Below, piece by piece: positions 7,301-11,820 of a DNA stretch of 11,820 nucleotides. Source of the DNA: Bacillota bacterium (GTDB lineage: Bacteria; Bacillota; Clostridia; Christensenellales; CAG-138); assembly GCA_023435855.1 (NCBI GenBank), contig JAEZLG010000153.1, forward strand, positions 1 to 11,820. Reading direction: 5' to 3'. Position 1 is the first letter of the stretch. Each line of letters opens with the position of its first letter. The notes beneath the pieces were generated by a model. That model searched no databases. It was not told the origin of the DNA and saw only the letters and a program-made list of their open reading frames with translations. The translations under genes were made by a program, and so were the position numbers.

Positions 7301-8055
7301 CATCGCTCACACAGCGCTTCCTCGAATATCGCCGCTTTAAATCGAGCGACGATCCTGCACTACGCGAGGCGGTCGCAGATTTTTGGAGTAAAACGCTCAA
7401 AACGCTTCTTTGGTGCTTGCTGTTCTTCATCGTAGTACCGGTAACCATTTATTTGCTCTCCTACTTGCCATACTACCTTAGCAGTGAGCCGTACGACCTC
7501 AAAGGCGTTTGGGGTGTGCAGAAGTTCATGTTCTCCTACCACAGCAACCTTGAAGCGTCACATCCTTACGAATCGCCATGGTGGCAATGGCCGCTCGACA
7601 TACGCCCCATTTGGTATTATGTAGGCTATAATGTGGCAGAGGGGAATATTTCTACCATCTCCTCTTTCGGCAACCCTGCGGTGTGGATCGCATGCTTGTT
7701 TGGCACATTGGCGCTTGCCGTGAAGCTTCTAAGCGGTAAGGTCAAATACAAAAAGGGTATGTTCGTGCTCTTTGTAGGCGTATGTGCTAACTATCTCCCC
7801 TGGGTGCTTGTGACGCGCTGCACGTTCATTTACCATTACTTTGCCACGGTGCCGTTTATCATTTTGCTTACGGTATACCTTGTGAAGGATATGGATGAAT
7901 GTAAGCCGCACTTACGGTACGTGAAGTGGGCATGGCTTACGGTAGTAGTGCTTCTGTTTGCCTTATTCTACCCGGCGCTTTCGGGTGTAGAGGTGCCAAA
8001 AGGCTACATTTCCATGTTGGAATGGCTGCCAAGTTGGACTTTTTTGGGCTATTGA
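4342..8055 (+). CDS. dual GT-C membrane glycosyltransferase (Gpi18-like half fused to PMT/GT39 half)
   Basis: This 1237-residue multi-pass membrane protein was not recognised as a named gene. Visible parts in order: a signal peptide (1-23, cut likely after SSLA); a CBM4/9-like beta domain (about 27-175), opening YNGSF and LPEGW and closing AYFSNFSLV; a membrane segment (about 206-228); and a Gpi18/COG5542-like GT-C block (about 245-640). That block has HPTD (D272), DYPPGYMY (299-306), WGQIDQ and HERYLFP. Next come a membrane helix (about 676-697) and a beta-rich, discoidin-like segment (about 700-800). Last is a PMT/GT39 block with FDELYH (826-831, acidic pair D827/E828), HPPLGK (849-854) and the late-loop motif HPYESPWWQWPL (1074-1085). 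GT-C enzymes transfer sugars from polyprenyl-phosphate donors outside the membrane. Acceptor and sugar are unknown. The RBS is weak (GAGG 4327-4330). Confidence 0.85.
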   Translation: MRRLFAALAVIVLVFTPIVSSLAEDELAYNGSFLELNEESALPEGWYFEAWYDTDEDRLVETIAKEEGNLVHIANYIENDVRLCQTIAVKPESYYLLSCDVKSVNVEGGAGANISVRDSFAYAAAPFNATEFTRITLAGKTGSDQETLTVCIRLGGYSELSTGDAYFSNFSLVKLTAAPAGEISDFSPVAAQENVGDETSDEGKVPFIGPMILSAALFGIFFALLYKRYFVRRPLNTNEDDKNAAPLIASLVLFALLFRTLLSFVFFGHPTDIACFMSWSNSMVEYGPSGFYELAGFADYPPGYMYILWLMGLIARLFNLSYGSAGFALLVKLPSIIADLAAAYIVYKLAKKRFTLKTSLLLAALVAFNPTMAFVSGAWGQIDQLLAIGLLAVIWLFLEKKIVLAGLVYGFVILLKPQALMAGPLIAVAYFAYLKDFGFKNIVKVITAVLGALAVIVLFALPFTGNQEPFWLLDKYFSTATSYPYASVEAFNLFALFGGNWKSVDSTFLFFSYGTWGTIFILVSVVFASVLYLKGRKREPHALTLSAAFLIAALFTLGQYMHERYLFPTLLLLLVAFTQYKDKRLIGAYGFLSVSMLLNVLAAFVIVDHQYARGTEYDALTLAGSALNVAGFIYMTVVCSKICLKGDISEAQTGEPLIKELSLQKPLQKQRFRRIDHLLCWGLTAVYAVIALLNLGTLQAPETVWKGQKDDTVELSLQSETALSDIRVFGGLYDGIVSIAASDGTTLTYQEDNGDMFRWKSIGGEDFLTDSLTLTVTSGKVWFNEIAVFDEEGNFVPLLASLGGETLVDEPDEVPIKDSYLNGMYFDELYHARTAYEHLHGIKPYENSHPPLGKVFIMLGIALFGMNAFGWRIVGTVFGIFMVPIFYLFAKQLFKKAEYAFLAAGLFTFDFMHFVQTRIATIDVYGVFFILLMFYFMYRYYTMSFHLEPLKKTLWPLALSGIFFGLGAASKWICIYAGAGLAVIFFTSLTQRFLEYRRFKSSDDPALREAVADFWSKTLKTLLWCLLFFIVVPVTIYLLSYLPYYLSSEPYDLKGVWGVQKFMFSYHSNLEASHPYESPWWQWPLDIRPIWYYVGYNVAEGNISTISSFGNPAVWIACLFGTLALAVKLLSGKVKYKKGMFVLFVGVCANYLPWVLVTRCTFIYHYFATVPFIILLTVYLVKDMDECKPHLRYVKWAWLTVVVLLFALFYPALSGVEVPKGYISMLEWLPSWTFLGY

Positions 8056-8066
8056 CGGAGAAAAAT

Positions 8067-8483
8067 ATGAAGAAAAGCGAATTCCTAGGCAACCTAATAC
8101 AGTTTATCAAGTTTAATCTCGTGGGCATACTGAACACTCTTGTAGATATTGGTGTATTTGCACTTTTAACTGCGCTCGGACTTAACAGGTACGTAGCACA
8201 GGTGATTTCCTACAGCTGCGGTGTGCTCAACAGCTATCTTTTTAACACACTTTGGACCTTTCGGAGTGAAAAGCACCGCACAGCGAAGGAGTTTTTTTTG
8301 TTCGTATGCGTTAACCTCGTGTCGCTCGGTGTATCTCTCGGTATGATATACGTTGCTGAAAATTACCTGAATATTGAAGGCACGCTCATGCAAAAGCTCA
8401 TCGCCACGCCGGTTGCGATGGCAGTAAATTTCATCGGGAACAAGCTGTTTGTGTTTAAGAAAACCGAAGATAAAGATACATAA
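8067..8483 (+). CDS. GtrA family membrane protein
   Basis: This 138-residue protein belongs to the GtrA family. These are four-helix membrane proteins thought to move polyprenyl-phosphate-linked sugars across the membrane or to assist the transferases that use them. Predicted helices lie at about 13-37, 42-61, 77-99 and 110-130. The duplicated aromatic motif typical of the family is seen as NTLWTF (60-65) and NKLFVF near the end, and FIKFNLVGILNTLVD (13-27) is a classic GtrA opening. The ATG at 8067 has GGAG (8057-8060) 6 nt upstream. The gene follows the glycosyltransferase by 11 nt, so the two are almost certainly cotranscribed. A role as flippase or helper for that enzyme is inference from context. 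Confidence 0.92.
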   Translation: MKKSEFLGNLIQFIKFNLVGILNTLVDIGVFALLTALGLNRYVAQVISYSCGVLNSYLFNTLWTFRSEKHRTAKEFFLFVCVNLVSLGVSLGMIYVAENYLNIEGTLMQKLIATPVAMAVNFIGNKLFVFKKTEDKDT

Positions 8484-8510
8484 GAACAAACGCCGCTTTG
8501 GGGAACGGGG

Positions 8511-8522
8511 GGAGTTACACTG
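8511..8522 (+). promoter_or_regulatory. ribosome binding site and CTG start of comM
   Basis: GGAG (8511-8514, in a longer GGGGGGAG run) ends 5 nt before CTG at 8520-8522. Between the in-frame stop at 8481-8483 and this codon there is no ATG, GTG or TTG in frame. Starting here restores the conserved N-terminus MLAKVHSYGLNGLNGFPV. Confidence 0.75.
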
Positions 8523-10046
8523 TTAGCAAAGGTACATAGCTATGGCCTTAACGGGCTAAACGGCTTTCCGGTACTCGTGGAGGTGGATGTTTCAAACGGC
8601 ATCCCAACCTACGAAACGGTAGGTCTTCCGGATGCCGCCGTACGAGAATCGCGCGAACGTGTGCGAGCTGCCATCAAAAACAGCGGTTTTGACTTTCCTA
8701 TGTCGCGCATCACGGTGAACCTCGCGCCTGCAGACATGAAAAAAGAAGGCTCCGTATATGATTTACCCATCGCCATCGGCATACTTGCAGCTACGGGGCA
8801 GATAAAGCTTTCTATTGTAGGTAGTACCGTGTTTTTGGGTGAGCTAGCGCTCGATGGCTCGATAAGGCCGGTAAACGGCATTATGCCCATGGTTATAGGT
8901 GCATTTGGGGACGGTGTGAAAAAAATCGCACTTTCCTCTGAGAATGCCGCAGAAGCCGCCTATGTGGAAGGTGTCGAGATACTGCCGCTGACGACACTGT
9001 CGCATACCGCACAATATTTGCGCGGAGGCGCAGAGCTATTGCCGCAGCAACGGCGTGCTTGGAGCGCGTTAGAGGTAAAATACAGCACGGATTTTTCGGA
9101 TATCCGCGGCCAGCAAGGCGCAAAACGTGCAGCAGAAATCGCCGTGGCGGGCGGACACAATTTGATGCTCATCGGTACGCCGGGCTCGGGAAAGACTATG
9201 CTTGCCAGAAGCGTACCTTCTATTTTACCGGAACTCACGTTTGAGGAAGCGCTTGAAATCACAAAAATACATTCTATTACGGGCGCGCTTCGCGGTTCAG
9301 ACGGCATTATCGCGGAAAGGCCGTTTCGCGTACCGCATCACAGCGCATCTACCGCCGCACTCGTGGGAGGAGGAGCAAAGGCATTACCCGGGGAGATCAG
9401 CCTCGCGCATTTCGGTGTGCTGTTTTTAGATGAGTTTCCGGAGTTTAAAAAGGTGACACTTGAAGCGCTGCGCCAGCCGCTTGAGGATGGCGTTGTGACC
9501 ATAACCCGCGCCAATTCGCGCTCTACCTATCCTGCAGATTTCATGCTCATCGCCGCCATGAACCCCTGTCCGTGCGGTAACTACGGCTCACGCCACGCAC
9601 TGTGCCGCTGCACCAACACACAGATTAAGCAATACCGCAACCGCATCAGTTCTCCCATGCTCGATCGTATCGATCTTCATGTGGAAATGACCGAGGTGGG
9701 CTATGAGGATATCTCACAAAAGGCACCGGGTGAACCGTCTTCTATTGTTCGTGCACGCGTAAACGCCGCCAGAAACTTACAGCGTGAGCGGTATAAGGCT
9801 GATAAAATACTCTTCAACGCTCAGCTTAACAACGCGCTAATAGAAAAATACTGTGCGCTCGACGAAAAGGGGAGTGCCGTGCTCGAAAAAGCATTTAAAG
9901 CGCTCAATTTGAGCGCGCGAGCCTACAGCCGAATATTGAAGGTCGCCCGCACAATAGCAGATCTCGAATCAAGCGAAAAGGTTTTAAGCTCTCATGTAGC
10001 AGAAGCGATACAATACAGAAGTTTAGACAGTAAGTATTGGGGTTGA
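8520..10046 (+). CDS. comM: ComM/YifB family AAA+ ATPase (Mg-chelatase-like)
   Basis: ComM-type proteins are hexameric helicases that aid branch migration when DNA is recombined during natural transformation; the family is also called YifB. Read from CTG 8520 the product is 508 residues, matching the family's usual 500-510. Parts seen are an N-terminal ChlI/Lon-protease-like fold (about 20-145, with VGLPDAAVRESRERVRAAIK and DLPIAIGILAA), an AAA+ core with Walker A GTPGSGKT (219-226) and Walker B VLFLDEFPEF (300-309), NPCPCG (348-353) with nearby Cys residues in LCRCT, and a helical C-terminal domain. An internal GTG (8577) would remove 19 conserved residues, so I reject it. It lies 36 nt after gtrA with no terminator between, and upstream of dprA. 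Confidence 0.93.
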   Translation: MLAKVHSYGLNGLNGFPVLVEVDVSNGIPTYETVGLPDAAVRESRERVRAAIKNSGFDFPMSRITVNLAPADMKKEGSVYDLPIAIGILAATGQIKLSIVGSTVFLGELALDGSIRPVNGIMPMVIGAFGDGVKKIALSSENAAEAAYVEGVEILPLTTLSHTAQYLRGGAELLPQQRRAWSALEVKYSTDFSDIRGQQGAKRAAEIAVAGGHNLMLIGTPGSGKTMLARSVPSILPELTFEEALEITKIHSITGALRGSDGIIAERPFRVPHHSASTAALVGGGAKALPGEISLAHFGVLFLDEFPEFKKVTLEALRQPLEDGVVTITRANSRSTYPADFMLIAAMNPCPCGNYGSRHALCRCTNTQIKQYRNRISSPMLDRIDLHVEMTEVGYEDISQKAPGEPSSIVRARVNAARNLQRERYKADKILFNAQLNNALIEKYCALDEKGSAVLEKAFKALNLSARAYSRILKVARTIADLESSEKVLSSHVAEAIQYRSLDSKYWG

Positions 10047-10083
10047 CGCGCGTCTTAAAGCAATACAGTTGGGGGAAGATACT

Positions 10084-11184
10084 ATGAGCGATTCCCGCTC
10101 GCGCTACGAGCTTTGGCTTGCATTCGCGCTCAAATGCAGCCCTTCTTATTACTTCAGACTCGTCGAGCGCCATGGTTGTGCGCGCGAGGTGTTCTTTGCC
10201 GCCGAGCGAAATGAGATTTCGTTTGAGGGAAGAAATGCGGAAAAGGTCAAAAAGGAGCTTCATCAAAAGGCGGAGGAGAACTATATCGATTCCTGTCTCA
10301 CGTATCTTTATAAGCATGACATTAACGCAGCGCTCATCGGTGACGAGAACTACCCGGAGCTTTTAAAGCATATCCATAACCCACCGCCTGTGCTGTTTAT
10401 CAAGGGACGCTTGAAAAACGATATTACACTTCCTCTTGCCATCATAGGTTCGCGTAAATGTACTTCTTACGGGAAGAAAATGGCCTTTTCGCTCGCGAGC
10501 GACCTTACGAGGGCGGGTGCATGCGTTGTTTCGGGACTCGCGTATGGTATTGATGCACAAAGCGCAGCGGGGGCATTGAGCATAAAGGAGAGCGATTTCC
10601 CGACTGTTGCGGTATTGGGCTGCGGGGTAGATGTGGTTTACCCCAAAGACAACGAAAACCTGTACAGTGAAATCGTTGAACGCGGCGCGGTGGTATCGGA
10701 GTTTTTGCCGGGCACCGGACCGCATCCGAGCAACTTCCCAAGGCGCAACCGCATCATAAGCGGCATGTCACGCGGGCTTGTTGTGGTGGAGGCGGCGTCA
10801 AGAAGCGGCACGAGCATCACCGCAAATTTCGCGCTCGAGCAAGGCCGCGACGTTTTTGCGGTACCCGGGCGTGTTAGCGACCCCATGAGCGAGGGTACCA
10901 ACCGCCTGATTGCAGACGGTGCAGCAAAAATCACATTATCCGCCGCCGATGTGCTGGAGGATTACGGTCTTCGTGCATATGTAGAAGCCAATCATCCTGA
11001 GGAAAAACAGACTTTATCGGGCGAGCAAAAAACCATATATGACCTTCTCGCAGCGGGTGAAAAGAGCTTTGACGAACTGAGTGATCTTACGGGGCTTTCC
11101 ATGGGCATGTTAAATTCAACCTTGACAGAGCTGGAATTTTCGGGAATAATTAAGCAGTCGCCCGGAAGGATCTACGAAATTTGA
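10084..11184 (+). CDS. dprA: DNA processing protein DprA (Smf)
   Basis: DprA binds incoming single-stranded DNA and loads RecA during transformation; it is also kept in many non-transformable bacteria. The 366-residue product has an N-terminal helical region (about 8-70). A Rossmann-like DprA fold (about 95-290) shows AIIGSRKC (with GSR at 122-124), SGLAYGIDAQSA (from 150), GCGVDVVYP, PRRNRIISG (R220, R221, R223), SGTSITANFALEQGR and VFAVPG. A C-terminal winged helix (about 310-366) starts LSGEQKTIYDLL. The ATG at 10084 is preceded by GGGGGAAG (10071-10078). A TTG at 10069 would add five residues but would destroy the spacing. It follows comM by 37 nt and ends at a strong hairpin. Confidence 0.95.
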   Translation: MSDSRSRYELWLAFALKCSPSYYFRLVERHGCAREVFFAAERNEISFEGRNAEKVKKELHQKAEENYIDSCLTYLYKHDINAALIGDENYPELLKHIHNPPPVLFIKGRLKNDITLPLAIIGSRKCTSYGKKMAFSLASDLTRAGACVVSGLAYGIDAQSAAGALSIKESDFPTVAVLGCGVDVVYPKDNENLYSEIVERGAVVSEFLPGTGPHPSNFPRRNRIISGMSRGLVVVEAASRSGTSITANFALEQGRDVFAVPGRVSDPMSEGTNRLIADGAAKITLSAADVLEDYGLRAYVEANHPEEKQTLSGEQKTIYDLLAAGEKSFDELSDLTGLSMGMLNSTLTELEFSGIIKQSPGRIYEI

Positions 11185-11218
11185 GAGAGCGGAGCCCGCG
11201 GGTTCAGCTCTCCTTTAC
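11185..11218 (+). terminator. hairpin terminator after dprA
   Basis: Starting at the base after the dprA TGA, GAGAGC (11185-11190) pairs with GCTCTC (11207-11212), and GAGCC (11192-11196) pairs with GGTTC (11201-11205, one G-U). There is a single G/A mismatch between them and a CGCG loop. The stem is followed by CTTTACTT, a modest U-rich tail. It probably ends the comM-dprA transcript, perhaps incompletely. Confidence 0.65.
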
Positions 11219-11219
11219 T

Positions 11220-11225
11220 TATAAT
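11220..11225 (+). promoter_or_regulatory. candidate -10 element for topA
   Basis: A perfect TATAAT lies 53 nt before the topA start codon. The expected -35 position (CGCGGG) falls in the dprA hairpin and does not match consensus, and no TG extension is present. It may be a weak or activator-dependent promoter. This is a low-confidence call. Confidence 0.3.
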
Positions 11226-11243
11226 TCTATTTCTTAGGAATCT

Positions 11244-11268
11244 CCCGCCGTTTTTGCCGGTGGGTTTT
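11244..11268 (+). promoter_or_regulatory. leader hairpin with T-run just before the topA ribosome binding site
   Basis: CCCGCCG (11244-11250) pairs with CGGTGGG (11258-11264, one G-U) around TTTTTGC and is followed directly by TTTT. The topA binding site GGAGG (11269-11273) begins right after it, with only 4 nt to the ATG. It has the shape of a short intrinsic terminator or attenuator. CTCC (11242-11245) could alternatively pair with GGAG of the binding site. Control of topA by this element is inference. Confidence 0.45.
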
Positions 11269-11277
11269 GGAGGCACT

Positions 11278-11820
11278 ATGGCTGAAATGCTTGTGATTGT
11301 GGAATCGCCCGCAAAGGCGAAAACGATCGGAAAATTCCTCGGCTCAAAATACAAGGTGGTTGCGTCCAACGGACATGTGCGCGACCTTCCCAAAAGCCAG
11401 CTCGGCGTGGACGTGGAGCACGGTTTTGAGCCGAAGTATATCACGCTGCGCGGACGCGGCGACGTTTTGGAGCGCATCCGAAAGGAAGCAAAAACGGCAC
11501 AAAAAGTCCTGCTTGCAACCGACCCTGATATGGAAGGGGAGGCTATTTCCTGGCATCTTGCGCAGATATTGAAGCTCGATCCCAGCTCTAACTGCCGCAT
11601 CGAGTTTAACGAAATCACCTCCAATACGGTAAAAAAGTCTGTCAAAACACCGCGAACCATAGATATGGACGTTGTTGACGCGCAACAAGCGCGCCGCGTA
11701 CTCGACAGGCTCGTGGGCTATAAAATAAGTCCTGTTCTTTGGGCGAAAGTACGCAAGGGACTATCCGCCGGCCGCGTACAGTCGGTCGCCACGCGCATTA
11801 TATGTGATCGGGAGCAGGAG
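11278..11820 (+). CDS. topA: DNA topoisomerase I, 5' part (continues past the window)
   Basis: This is a type IA topoisomerase that relaxes negative supercoils. The first 181 codons are present and open to the window edge; the full protein is usually about 690-800 residues. The TOPRIM domain is seen as MLVIVESPAKAKTIGKFLG (4-22, catalytic Glu in VES), SNGHVRDLP, LLATDP and the metal motif DPDMEGE (82-88). After it come SWHLAQIL, EFNEIT, QQARRVLDRLVGYKISP and GLSAGRVQS, all standard. Met85 stands where Arg is normal (DxDREGE). The active-site tyrosine region lies beyond the window. The ATG has GGAGG 4 nt upstream. The dprA-topA order is typical of Bacillota. Confidence 0.96.
   Translation, partial: MAEMLVIVESPAKAKTIGKFLGSKYKVVASNGHVRDLPKSQLGVDVEHGFEPKYITLRGRGDVLERIRKEAKTAQKVLLATDPDMEGEAISWHLAQILKLDPSSNCRIEFNEITSNTVKKSVKTPRTIDMDVVDAQQARRVLDRLVGYKISPVLWAKVRKGLSAGRVQSVATRIICDREQE

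Noticed and set aside
7926..8066. N-terminal extension of the GtrA protein from an upstream ATG in the same frame
   Set aside because: It would overlap the glycosyltransferase gene by about 130 nt and add 47 residues unlike GtrA. The ATG at 8067 with GGAG upstream gives a standard-length protein.
4233..8519. Genomic island with att sites or transposon ends around the glycosyltransferase-GtrA pair
   Set aside because: No integrase, transposase, tRNA gene or matching direct repeats were seen at either edge.

Overview
The window looks like a chromosomal housekeeping region of a Gram-positive, Clostridia-type member of the Bacillota. The main evidence is gene order: rpsP, khpA, rimM, trmD, rplS, rbgA, rnhB, yraN, then (after an interruption) comM, dprA and topA, all on the + strand. 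This matches the ribosome-maturation and DNA-processing cluster typical of that phylum. Ribosome binding sites are strong AGGAGG/GGAG types, and several genes use GTG, TTG or even CTG as start codons. I cannot name the genus. No RNA gene, insertion sequence, CRISPR array or replication origin was seen, and no stretch over 300 bases lacks a gene.

Region 1 (1-2297) is the translation block. It holds ribosomal protein S16, the KH-domain RNA-binding protein KhpA, the 16S maturation factor RimM, the tRNA m1G37 methyltransferase TrmD, and ribosomal protein L19. khpA/rimM and rimM/trmD overlap, so translational coupling is likely. rplS has its own near-consensus sigma-A promoter and a roughly 70-nt leader that can fold. 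A GC-rich hairpin follows rplS.

Region 2 (2389-4232) contains rbgA (50S assembly GTPase), rnhB (RNase HII) and yraN (UPF0102 nuclease-like). Each overlaps the next by 8-11 nt.

Region 3 (4233-8483) is the unusual part. A 109-nt spacer carries a long inverted repeat and candidate promoter elements. It is followed by a 1237-residue membrane protein that appears to fuse two GT-C glycosyltransferases: a Gpi18-like half and a PMT/GT39 half. These are combined with an N-terminal signal peptide, a CBM4/9-like beta domain, and a second beta-sandwich-like segment between the two halves. A small GtrA-family membrane protein follows 11 nt later. Together they look like an extracytoplasmic, polyprenyl-phosphate-sugar-dependent glycosylation module lying between yraN and comM, which are commonly close neighbours in Bacillota.

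Region 4 (8520-11820) contains comM, which appears to start at a rare CTG codon, then dprA, a good terminator-like hairpin, and the 5' part of topA, which runs off the window. ComM and DprA suggest capacity for DNA uptake or recombination. Part of the topA leader can form a second hairpin just before its ribosome binding site.
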